In this document: positions 35,649-44,186 of the stretch, piece after piece | How the letters are laid out: every line of letters begins with the position of its first letter | Numbering within the stretch: the stretch's first letter is position 1 | Source: Spirosomataceae bacterium TFI 002 | GTDB taxonomy: Bacteria > Bacteroidota > Bacteroidia > Cytophagales > Spirosomataceae | Assembly (NCBI GenBank): GCA_900230115.1 | Contig: LT907983.1 | Span: forward strand, 2,976,001-3,040,000 | Direction: 5' to 3' | DNA length: 64,000 bases | Made by a program: the position numbers and the translations under genes | Notes under the pieces: generated by a model | Database searches by the model: none | The model's input: only the letters and a program-made list of their open reading frames with translations | What the model was told of the DNA's origin: nothing

Positions 35649-38048
35649 TCACTCCGATTTTAAACTCTTTACAGGATCCATCACTGCTGCTTTAATGGCT
35701 TGAAAACTAACCGTTAATAATGCAATTGAAATTGCAAGTATTGCAGCAATGAGAAATACCCACCATTCAATATTAATTCTATAAGCAAAGTCTTGTAGCC
35801 AAAAGTTGACCGCATACCACGCAATTGGTGATGCTATCAAAATGGAAACTAACACAAGCTTAATAAAGTCTTTGGAAAGTAAAGCCACTATGCTACCTAC
35901 TGATGAGCCTAATACCTTTCTTACCCCAATTTCTTTGACACGACGTTTGGCAGCAAAGGAAGCCAAACCGAATAAGCCAAGACATGAAACAAAGATGGCT
36001 AAGCCAGCTAAGACACCCACAATCTCACTTACTTGCCCGTCGGCTCTATAAAGCTCGTCAAAATGCTCATCTAAAAAACTGTAACGAAACTCTTGGTTGG
36101 GCATTAAATCAGTCCATACAGATTGTAAACTGGCAATTGCTTGCTGAGCATCTCTGCCTTTTATTCTCACGGATATTTCGCCATAGCCCCAATTTGATTG
36201 GTTAAAAATACACAAGGTTTCAATTTTGTTGTGCAGAGAATTAAAATTGAAATCCTGAGAAACCCCAACGATTGTTCCTAATGAATCCATACCTCCAAAT
36301 CTGAAACCTTTGCCTATTAAGGATTCATAAGTTTTTACACGCTGGTCTTTGAGTAGTTCTTTTGCCAATGATTCATTTACGATGTAAGTTTTGGCATTAT
36401 CTGCGGGGCCTTCTTGAAAGTTTCTGCCAGCGAGGATATTAATTTTGTACAATCTGAGATAGTCAGGATCTACAATTACTCTTGACGATGCTAAGCTTTT
36501 TAAAGGACCATCTCCCTGAAACTCAACTCCTGTTTGATGAAAATTATTACCAAGAGTTTGACCAGAGGCTGTAACTGCTTCTACCAAAGCATTAGATAGG
36601 AACTCCTGTTTAATCGTAGTATATAATGGGCGAGACTTATAGTTTAATGGAATTACGATTACCTGATTTTTGTCAAAACCCGGATCTTTGTCTTGCATAT
36701 AGTTTAATTGCTTCACAGCAAAAAACGTTGCAATTATTAAAAAGACTGCACAGGTAAATTGAGCAACAACTAGTGCATTTCGGAAATTACTTTTTCCAAC
36801 AGAAAATGTTCCCTTGAGGACCTTAATTGGGTTGAAACTGGAAAGATAAAATGCAGGATAAATACCAGAAAGTAACCCGATGAGAAGGGTTCCTCCTAGT
36901 AGTGAGAATAGTAGTTTTATATTCGATAATAATGGAAACTCGAGATTACGACCACTCAGGTTGGACATGTAAGGCAATACCAACCAAACAATGAGTACTG
37001 CAAAAAGCATGGCCATAATTGCCAAAAGAATAGATTCTCCTATAAACTGAATGATTAATTGAGACCTATGTGCTCCTATGGATTTTCTTAGACCAACTTC
37101 TTGGGCTCTGCTCATTGACTTTGCTGTCGACAAATTCATAAAATTGACACAAGCAATAATCAAAATTATAATTGCTATAATTGAAAAAATGTAGGTGTAA
37201 GTCTGATCAAATTTTTGAAAGTTGATATAGTCATGTGTAATGTCTGAGGAGTTGGAATGAACTTTGGACAAGGGTTGCAAAAATAATTCATACCATTCCC
37301 AGCTATCACCATTCATATGGCGTTTAAGGTATTCTGGAAACTTGCTTTCTAATTCAGCAATTTGGGTGTCATGGGCAAGTTCTAAATAAGTCACTAGCCA
37401 GTTGCGACCCCAGCTATCCATACTTTCGGGGTTGGTAATGGAGCTGAATGAAAACACAGCATCAAATTGTAAATGTGAAGAGCTTGGCACATTTTCCATG
37501 ATTCCAGTCACTTTGAATGTGAGTGTGTCGTCTTCGTAACGAACAACACTTTTTCCAATTGGATTTTCAGTTCCAAATATTTTCTGAGCAGATTCTTTGG
37601 ATAACACTGCTGTGTTAGGCTCTTTTAGTGAACTTGTTTCATCGCCTTCTATAAGTTTAAAATCAAAAAGCTGAAAGAAGTTTTCATCAACCCAAAGTAC
37701 TTGTTCAAGTTCCACTTTTTTATTTCCTAATGTAAGAGGCACATTTGTGTTCTGTCTTATTCTACAAAAGTCTTTTATTTCAGGAAACTCTTCTTTTAAG
37801 GTGGGCCCCATAGGGAACATGGATAGGGCTACTTTTTGCGGAGCTACCATTCCAGGGAAACTCTGAACCTCATCTAAACGATAAATATTCTTTGAATGAA
37901 ATGAATCAAAGCTTTTTTCAAAAAACACAAATAGTAAAATTACAATGCTGGCCGCCATTCCTATGGCCAAGCCAACAATGTTGATCATTGAAAAAACCTT
38001 ATTATTCCAAATGTTTCTCCAGGCTATTTTAAAGTAATTCTTAATCAT
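35649..38048 (-). CDS. FtsX/MacB-type ABC permease 9
   Basis: 799 residues starting MIKNYFKIAWRN. First FtsX motif SRAQEVGLRKSIGAH; second RRVKEIGVRKVLGSS; ends DPVKSLKSE. The region before the second FtsX domain contains LMPNQEFRYSFLDEHFDELY, the recurring segment that links the periplasmic domain to the last helices (in other copies FSYEFVDE or FNYTFMDD). It follows permease 8 by only 68 bases, with no repeat element in that gap. Confidence 0.93.
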   Translation of the reverse strand: MIKNYFKIAWRNIWNNKVFSMINIVGLAIGMAASIVILLFVFFEKSFDSFHSKNIYRLDEVQSFPGMVAPQKVALSMFPMGPTLKEEFPEIKDFCRIRQNTNVPLTLGNKKVELEQVLWVDENFFQLFDFKLIEGDETSSLKEPNTAVLSKESAQKIFGTENPIGKSVVRYEDDTLTFKVTGIMENVPSSSHLQFDAVFSFSSITNPESMDSWGRNWLVTYLELAHDTQIAELESKFPEYLKRHMNGDSWEWYELFLQPLSKVHSNSSDITHDYINFQKFDQTYTYIFSIIAIIILIIACVNFMNLSTAKSMSRAQEVGLRKSIGAHRSQLIIQFIGESILLAIMAMLFAVLIVWLVLPYMSNLSGRNLEFPLLSNIKLLFSLLGGTLLIGLLSGIYPAFYLSSFNPIKVLKGTFSVGKSNFRNALVVAQFTCAVFLIIATFFAVKQLNYMQDKDPGFDKNQVIVIPLNYKSRPLYTTIKQEFLSNALVEAVTASGQTLGNNFHQTGVEFQGDGPLKSLASSRVIVDPDYLRLYKINILAGRNFQEGPADNAKTYIVNESLAKELLKDQRVKTYESLIGKGFRFGGMDSLGTIVGVSQDFNFNSLHNKIETLCIFNQSNWGYGEISVRIKGRDAQQAIASLQSVWTDLMPNQEFRYSFLDEHFDELYRADGQVSEIVGVLAGLAIFVSCLGLFGLASFAAKRRVKEIGVRKVLGSSVGSIVALLSKDFIKLVLVSILIASPIAWYAVNFWLQDFAYRINIEWWVFLIAAILAISIALLTVSFQAIKAAVMDPVKSLKSE

Positions 38049-38116
38049 AATTATACAATTTAATTTCTCAAACTGTCAGTTTGAGAATAGTCTAGAATCT
38101 CTTGTTAACCATTAGA

Positions 38117-40498
38117 TTAGTCACTTTTTAAGCTCTCTACAGGATTTACTATCGCTGCCTTAATACTTTGATAACTAACTGTGGCTAATGTTATAGCAAG
38201 TGCTCCAAAACCTGTTACAGCAAATGTCCACCAAGCGATGTCTGTTTTATAATCAAAAGAGCTAAGCCAATCAGTCATAAAATATGCTGAAAGCGGAGCC
38301 GCAATAAGCATAGAAATGCATATTAGAATGATGAAATCTTTTGAAAGCATAGCCCATAAGTTGGCAACAGTCGCCCCCAACACTTTTCTTACACCAATCT
38401 CTTTTGATCTTTGTTTAGCCATAAAACTCGCTAAACCAAAAAGTCCCAAACAGCTAATAAGAATAGCCAGTGTTGCGAAAATATTGATAAGCTTACTCAA
38501 CCTTCTTAGGATATCAAACTTGGTCGCATATGCTTCATCCACAAATTCATAGCTAAAGGGAGTTTCTGGATCAAATTTTTGGAAAATACTTTCTACTCCA
38601 GCTAAAGACTTGTCAATACTTTTATCACCAGATAGTTTTAGGTCAAAAAGCTGCATCCCCGAGTTGTCTACCAAGTAAAACATTGGTTTTGATTGCTCGT
38701 AGGGAGAGTCAATTATCATGTTTTTTACCACACCTACAATCTCAAACGATTCACCGTCCCAACGGGTCATTTGACCGATGACATTGTCTTTGTTGAAAAG
38801 TGCTGCTGCGGCTTCATTGACAATAAAAGATTTTCTTTCATCGTCAAAATCTTTGGAGAAATCGCGGCCCTGAATTATTTCCCAATCGATAGTTTTTCCA
38901 TAATCTTCAGAAACGTAAAAGAAAGGAACTTCTAAACTTTGAGAATTATCTCTGCCATCCCAGTCTATACCTGTGGTGGTACTTCCTATGTAGGTAGGCG
39001 GGGTGGAGGATGCTGCCATTTCTTCAATATGGCCAGCATTCTTTAATTCTGTTTTTATCGCTTCAAAATTCTGATGTGTTTGAGGAGTAACTCTAATATA
39101 AATGAGGTTGTCTTGGCTATAACCAAGTGCTCGGTTTTTGGCAAAATTGATTTGCTGGAAAACCACTAAAGTACCAATAATGAGGCCGATGCTCACCGTA
39201 AACTGAACTACGACCAAGGCTTTTCTAGGTAAAGCAACAAATCTACTAGCCTTAAACGTCCCTTTCAAAACCTTAACAGGCTTAAAAGAAGATAAATACA
39301 AAGCAGGGTAACTGCCAGATAGCAAGCCAACAAAAAGAGTAAAAGCTATCAGGATGCTCCAAAAGATAGGATTTAGCCATTCAATTGTGATTTGTTTTCC
39401 TGCGATTTCATTAAAGCTAGGTAATAATGCAAAGCATAAAACTATGGATATGATTAAGGCAAAAGTGGCTGTTAAAACTGATTCGCTTAAATATTGAAAA
39501 ACTAATTGTTTTTGCTTGGAGCCAATAGCTTTTCTGATGCCCACTTCTTTCGCTTTTCGTTCTGACTGTGCTGTGCTCAAATTCATGAAGTTTATGCAAG
39601 CCAAAAACAAAACAAATAAACCAACAATACCAAAAAGCCAAACATACTCTATGCTCCCGCCGGCGTTAACTCCGTTTTCAAATTTTTCGTATAAATGCCA
39701 TTTAGACATTGGGTGAAGGAAAACTTCTGGCTCTTGTAGGGCAAGTCTTTCGTTCAAATTACGAAGCCTAGTGTCTTTGATTTTTGCAGAAACCGTTTCT
39801 AAATCAGCATTCTTGGCCAATAAACCGTAAGTGAAAGTAAAATTTGGTCGCCATGGGTCTTCCATGGTATTTATCCACTCGGCTTCTCTTATTTGAAAAA
39901 GCTTCCATGGCATCACGTAAGCCAAATCTTTAAAAGTCGAGTTTTCAGGAAAGTCGCTATAAACGGCGGTAACTTTTACATCATATTTATCGTCAATGCT
40001 GATGACTTTATCCAGTGCACTTTCGTTTCCAAAGAGTGACTTGGCAACACGCTCCGAAAGCATGATGGAGTAAGGTTCTTTTAATGCGGTTTTTGTTCCG
40101 CTTATGAAATCAAATGTTAGAATGTCAGTTATTTCTTCTTCAAAAAAACTACCCTGATTGAACGCTTTTTTACTTCCAGACTTTAGCACTTCATAACTGC
40201 CAGTAGACTGAGCGAGGTGCTCAAAATCGGAAGAATATAGTTTTCTGATTTCTGAGGCCATTGGGTAGGGATTCCATGGCTGGGTTTTCTTTTCGCCATT
40301 TCGTTTCATGTGCTGCATGACCTGAACGATACGGTCTTTCTTCTCATGCGAACTGTCAAACGACACCTCATCATAAACCCACAAACCTATCAAAATGGCG
40401 ACAGTCATGCCTAAAGCCAAGCCACCAATATTTATGATAGAGAAGCCTTTGTTTTTAAGAAGGTTTCGCCAAGCGATTTTTAGGTAATTACGTATCAT
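38117..40498 (-). CDS. FtsX/MacB-type ABC permease 8
   Basis: The frame opens at 40528; I start at the ATG at 40496-40498 (MIRNYLKIAWRN), matching all paralogues, for 793 residues. First FtsX motif RKAKEVGIRKAIGSK; second QRSKEIGVRKVLGAT; ends NPVESLKSD. It is visibly the closest relative of permease 3: both carry FEHLA, ENGVxAGGxIExVWLFGI and LFLACINFMNLSTA in register, and both have a GGAACA-type hairpin repeat just upstream. Confidence 0.93.
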   Translation of the reverse strand: MIRNYLKIAWRNLLKNKGFSIINIGGLALGMTVAILIGLWVYDEVSFDSSHEKKDRIVQVMQHMKRNGEKKTQPWNPYPMASEIRKLYSSDFEHLAQSTGSYEVLKSGSKKAFNQGSFFEEEITDILTFDFISGTKTALKEPYSIMLSERVAKSLFGNESALDKVISIDDKYDVKVTAVYSDFPENSTFKDLAYVMPWKLFQIREAEWINTMEDPWRPNFTFTYGLLAKNADLETVSAKIKDTRLRNLNERLALQEPEVFLHPMSKWHLYEKFENGVNAGGSIEYVWLFGIVGLFVLFLACINFMNLSTAQSERKAKEVGIRKAIGSKQKQLVFQYLSESVLTATFALIISIVLCFALLPSFNEIAGKQITIEWLNPIFWSILIAFTLFVGLLSGSYPALYLSSFKPVKVLKGTFKASRFVALPRKALVVVQFTVSIGLIIGTLVVFQQINFAKNRALGYSQDNLIYIRVTPQTHQNFEAIKTELKNAGHIEEMAASSTPPTYIGSTTTGIDWDGRDNSQSLEVPFFYVSEDYGKTIDWEIIQGRDFSKDFDDERKSFIVNEAAAALFNKDNVIGQMTRWDGESFEIVGVVKNMIIDSPYEQSKPMFYLVDNSGMQLFDLKLSGDKSIDKSLAGVESIFQKFDPETPFSYEFVDEAYATKFDILRRLSKLINIFATLAILISCLGLFGLASFMAKQRSKEIGVRKVLGATVANLWAMLSKDFIILICISMLIAAPLSAYFMTDWLSSFDYKTDIAWWTFAVTGFGALAITLATVSYQSIKAAIVNPVESLKSD

Positions 40499-40521
40499 AA
40501 TTTTAATGTTTTCTATTATTT

Positions 40522-40607
40522 GGAACAAGGAAAAAGTACATCGGAGAATGGTTGTTTTGGACAGTCGATCGTTATACCCTTTTCCTTAATTCCTTGTTCC
40601 TTTCTCC
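40522..40607. repeat. Hairpin repeat (MITE-like) between permeases 7 and 8
   Basis: GGAACAAGGAA (40522-40532) and TTCCTTGTTCC (40590-40600) are perfect 11-bp inverted arms around about 57 bases; TTTCTCC follows the right arm. No gene inside. The wording matches the tracts at 52109, 54697 and the ends of the four-helix-bundle element at 60591-61101. Confidence 0.65.
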
Positions 40608-40635
40608 ATTTTACCAATGTTTTTAAAACTCACTT

Positions 40636-43062
40636 TTACTCACTCCTCAAACTATCCACTGGATTCATCAAAGCAGTTGTTATTGTTTTTCCACTAATTG
40701 AAATGATTACCAAAAGCAGAATCAATACAGATGGTAATGCAAATAGCCACCAACTAACTTCCATGTGGTTGGCAAAATTCTCTAACCACTTATTGACCAA
40801 TAAATAGGAGATAGGTATGCCTATGAGCATAGAGAATAGGACTGTTTTAACAAAGTCTTTTGAAAGCAATAGCAATACATTGGAGGTGCTTGCACCAATA
40901 CTCTTTCTTATTCCAATTTCTTTTGTTCGCTTTACAACAGTGAAAGTTGCAAGTCCAAACAAACCAAGACAGGCAATGAAAATTGCAAATAATGTCAAAG
41001 CTCCAAATACCCGTTGAAAGCGTTCATCTGCTTTGTATTGTTGGTCGTATTTGGTGTCTAGGAAAAAGTAACTTATTGGCTTCCCGGGAAAGACCTTGGC
41101 GTATTCGGCTTTTACTGTTTCTAACTGTTCTTGTGCACCGCCAGAATTGAACTTTATACTCGCTACATCCCAATTATTTGGTGAATAAATATGAATCATT
41201 GGGATTTGAGGCAGTTTAGGCGACAATTGGTTGTAGTTTTTTACAACTCCTATAATTAGGGTTCTTGTATCCCAAAAATTAAGTTCTTGCCCTATAGCTT
41301 CTTTCGCGGTTGGAATTCCCCAGAGACGAAGTGCTTCCTCGTTTACTATGACTTCATTTGTTTCATCATCATTTATACCTTTTACAGTGTTTGAATTAAA
41401 ATTACTGCCAGCAATGACACTTATTTCCATCAAATCGAAATAAGCAGAATCAACCACATTGAGGTAAAAGTTATAGTTAGTTTCCTTATCTACTTTAGCC
41501 AAGTTAATTCCTGTAGTTGTGCCTAGCTCATATTCTGGTTGACCTGGAACCGCACTAGAAACAGCAACCGAAGAGACTTTCGAATTTGCGAGTAAATTTT
41601 GTTTGAAAGAATTAAATTGATCTTTGATTCCTTCTCCTTGAGGGGCATTTATAACAATAGTTTTTTCAGTATTTATACCGATATCTGAATCTCGAAGAAA
41701 ATGGAGTTGGTTGTAAACCGCGTATGCTTGTACCATTAAAATGATGGTAATTCCAAACTGAAATACAACAAGTGATTTACGAAGTAAAGTCCCTTTTTTG
41801 GAATGTGAAAAACTTCCTTTCAACACCGAAGAAGGCTTAAAGGAAGACAATACATAAGCTGGATATATAGCCGAAAGCAAAATACTTACACTAATAAAAA
41901 CTACGAGACTTAGCCAAAAAAACGAATCGGAGAAAATGCTAAAAGTGGTTGGTAGACCTGCCGTTTCTATAAATATGTCTTTGATAGTTATAATAAGGAC
42001 AATTGCCAATACCCCAGCAGAAACATTAATTAAAATGGATTCTATAAAAACCTGTGCTTTGATTTGGCTTTGGGTTGAGCCTACAACTTTTCGCATACCC
42101 ATCTCTTTTGCCCTGTCGAGTGCTTTGGAGGTTGTGAGGTTTACATAGTTTACCAATGCACTAATAATGACAAGAAAAGCGATGATTAATAATAGATAAA
42201 CAGACTGAGCATCATTGTTTGGTTCTGTTTCAAAGTCCTTTTTGGAGTACAAATGAATATCTCCAATTTTTTGACCGATAAACTGCTCGTCTGTGGCAAG
42301 GTCTTTTTCGTGGAGCCTATCTGTAAAACTATTTAAGCCGGTAACGAATTTGTCGTAATCAGCATTCTTATTAAGCTCAAGGTAAGTGAGGGTATTGTTG
42401 CCACTCCAGTTGTTTTCTCTTTCGCCAAAATCTGAAAACATGGTAGGGTATGAAACTAACATGTCAAACTTCAAATGAGTATTTGCTGGACTATCAGGCA
42501 CCACAGCAACAACGGTCATGAGAGTTTTTCCTTTGTTGCGAATTACATTTAGTGTTTTTCCTACTGCATTGGTGGTGTTAAAGTAGCTCATCGCAAGCTT
42601 CTCGGTAAGAACCACTTCTCGCAACCCAGTCATTATTCCTTTTTTTGTTCCTGCCAAAAGTTGGAAATCGAAAATATCGAAGAAAGAAGAGTCAACAGCA
42701 AAAACCTTGTTGATTGTGTACTGTTTATTGTTAATCTCAACGTCAACGGCTGGATCACCAAAAGGGTATGCCCTTGTGCTATTTGAAACCTCAGGGATTT
42801 CTGCCTTTAGCATAGCAGCCATGGGCGGATAAGTTTCGCAGTCTTGAGAAATTAGTGATTCACCATTATAAATATCCGTTGTGACTCTAACTATTTGATC
42901 AGCTTTTGGATAAACATCTTCATAACTCAACTCAAAACGGACATACTGCACAATCATCAAAGTGATGGCCAATCCGGAAGCCAAACCCAATAAATTTATG
43001 GCTGTAAAAGACTTATCCTTGATAATTGTTCTCCACGCGATTTTGAAATAGTTTTTTAGCAT
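40636..43062 (-). CDS. FtsX/MacB-type ABC permease 7 (first gene of the five-permease unit)
   Basis: 808 residues starting MLKNYFKIAWRT. First FtsX motif DRAKEMGMRKVVGST; second KRTKEIGIRKSIGAS; ends NPVDSLRSE. The first periplasmic domain contains TSYPTMFSDFGERENNWSGNNTLTYLEL-like wording, with the second carrying AKEAIGQELNFWDTRTLIIGVVKNYNQ. It is the promoter-proximal gene behind boxes B and sigma-54-like promoter B, whose leader is about 34 bases and contains a 12-bp inverted repeat. Confidence 0.93.
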   Translation of the reverse strand: MLKNYFKIAWRTIIKDKSFTAINLLGLASGLAITLMIVQYVRFELSYEDVYPKADQIVRVTTDIYNGESLISQDCETYPPMAAMLKAEIPEVSNSTRAYPFGDPAVDVEINNKQYTINKVFAVDSSFFDIFDFQLLAGTKKGIMTGLREVVLTEKLAMSYFNTTNAVGKTLNVIRNKGKTLMTVVAVVPDSPANTHLKFDMLVSYPTMFSDFGERENNWSGNNTLTYLELNKNADYDKFVTGLNSFTDRLHEKDLATDEQFIGQKIGDIHLYSKKDFETEPNNDAQSVYLLLIIAFLVIISALVNYVNLTTSKALDRAKEMGMRKVVGSTQSQIKAQVFIESILINVSAGVLAIVLIITIKDIFIETAGLPTTFSIFSDSFFWLSLVVFISVSILLSAIYPAYVLSSFKPSSVLKGSFSHSKKGTLLRKSLVVFQFGITIILMVQAYAVYNQLHFLRDSDIGINTEKTIVINAPQGEGIKDQFNSFKQNLLANSKVSSVAVSSAVPGQPEYELGTTTGINLAKVDKETNYNFYLNVVDSAYFDLMEISVIAGSNFNSNTVKGINDDETNEVIVNEEALRLWGIPTAKEAIGQELNFWDTRTLIIGVVKNYNQLSPKLPQIPMIHIYSPNNWDVASIKFNSGGAQEQLETVKAEYAKVFPGKPISYFFLDTKYDQQYKADERFQRVFGALTLFAIFIACLGLFGLATFTVVKRTKEIGIRKSIGASTSNVLLLLSKDFVKTVLFSMLIGIPISYLLVNKWLENFANHMEVSWWLFALPSVLILLLVIISISGKTITTALMNPVDSLRSE

Positions 43063-43068
43063 AATTTG

Positions 43069-43113
43069 GTATGAATTTAAATGTACCCTTTGCTTACACT
43101 ATTAAATTCATAC
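43069..43113. repeat. 12-bp inverted repeat across leader and -12 region of promoter B
   Basis: GTATGAATTTAA (43069-43080) and TTAAATTCATAC (43102-43113) are exact inverted arms with 21 bases between. The right arm overlaps the -12 side of promoter B and the left arm ends near the start codon of permease 7, so it could fold in the mRNA or be an operator. Confidence 0.5.
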
Positions 43114-43122
43114 ACCATGCCA
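43108..43122 (-). promoter_or_regulatory. Sigma-54-like promoter B
   Basis: Read on the minus strand: TGGCATGGTGTATGA, with TGGCAT at 43122-43117 and the conserved G at the -12 position. Canonical GC is GA. Predicted start near 43096, 34 bases before permease 7. Confidence 0.6.
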
Positions 43123-43177
43123 TGTCTGCTAAGTGTTTGTTGTTTAGAGAGTTGAGGTTTGTGGCTTTTTGCTAAAA

Positions 43178-43213
43178 TGTCCGAAAGCGAACAATTTTGT
43201 TTGCATTCGGACA
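43178..43213 (-). promoter_or_regulatory. Tandem activator boxes B
   Basis: TGTCCGAAAGCGAACA (43178-43193) and TGTTTGCATTCGGACA (43198-43213), 20-bp period. The promoter-side edge is 56 bases from the GG of promoter B, identical to boxes A and D. Confidence 0.8.
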
Positions 43214-43262
43214 GGGTGAAGTTTAGGGTATGTGCTGTTTAGGATAATATTCTTCAAAGAGT

Positions 43263-44105
43263 TTATTGATAAACCCGCACATAATCTACCTCATATTTTA
43301 TGGTCTTGGTTTCTTGACTTGGTTCACCACCATTATTGCCACCAATGGCAAGGTTTAAAAGGAAATAATGTGGCTGTTTGAAAGGATTAAAACCGTCGGG
43401 GTTTATGGTTTCCGATAGTTTTACCTCATTGATAAGTTCACCGTCTATGAAAATTTTGATGTCGTTTTCTGTCCAGTCCATTCGCCAAATATGAAATTTG
43501 TTTATCCAATCCGGGTCTTGTTCAAGAAAGTGTGTCAATGGAATTTTACGGTTATCCCATTTTGCTTTATAGGCTTGGTCTGTTCCCCATGCCATGTTGC
43601 CTAAGATGGTGGCTTCGCCGTTTACGCGATATAATTCCATGATGTCTATTTCGCCATTTGAAGGCCATGGCTTCTCAACACCTAAAGTCCAAATGGCAGG
43701 CCAAGAGCCCAAGGTGCTATCTAATTTTGCTCGAATAAGAAATGTGCCAAACTGGAATTGCTTTTTATTTCTAGTATGGATGCTAGCCGAGGTAAAAGTA
43801 ATTGCTGGTCTACTGTAACGCCAATCTTTGCTACCTTCTTGATAGGTTGGGTTGTCTCTTTTTACGCTATTCGCAGTGATTTTTAGTAATCCATTTTCAC
43901 AAATAGCATTTTTTTCCTGATACCACTGTAATTCATTGTTTCTTTTAAAACCTTCTTCAAAGCTCCAGTTTTCAGGATTAGGTTTTCCTTCAATGTTAAA
44001 TTCATCATTCCAAACCAGCTTTTTGCCTTCAAAGGAAATGGGAGCTGTATTTTGAGAAAAGCTTGAATAGCAGAGAAGTAAGAGAAATAGTATTTTGAAG
44101 GGCAT
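43263..44105 (-). CDS. Secreted GH16 glycoside hydrolase (laminarinase/agarase-like)
   Basis: 280 residues with a signal peptide (MPFKILFLLLLCYSSFSQ). The jelly-roll catalytic core has LVWNDEFNIEGKPNPENWSFEEG at the front, SWPAIWTLG, then GEIDIMEL (151-158), in which Glu152, Asp154 and Glu157 form the ExDxxE catalytic motif of the beta-bulge type GH16 enzymes; WRMDWTENDIKIFIDGE and FLLNLAIGGNNGG complete the fold. It should cut beta-1,3- or related glucans or galactans outside the cell. It lies 81 bases after permease 6 and before boxes B, so it may be transcribed from promoter C with two permeases, an unusual partner for a glycosidase. Confidence 0.93.
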   Translation of the reverse strand: MPFKILFLLLLCYSSFSQNTAPISFEGKKLVWNDEFNIEGKPNPENWSFEEGFKRNNELQWYQEKNAICENGLLKITANSVKRDNPTYQEGSKDWRYSRPAITFTSASIHTRNKKQFQFGTFLIRAKLDSTLGSWPAIWTLGVEKPWPSNGEIDIMELYRVNGEATILGNMAWGTDQAYKAKWDNRKIPLTHFLEQDPDWINKFHIWRMDWTENDIKIFIDGELINEVKLSETINPDGFNPFKQPHYFLLNLAIGGNNGGEPSQETKTIKYEVDYVRVYQ

Positions 44106-44186
44106 TGTTTTTGAGTTTTACGCCTCAATTTAGGAATTATCTTAAAATGAAAAGTATCCTCTTTTACTTAATCAAAAACTGCTTGT

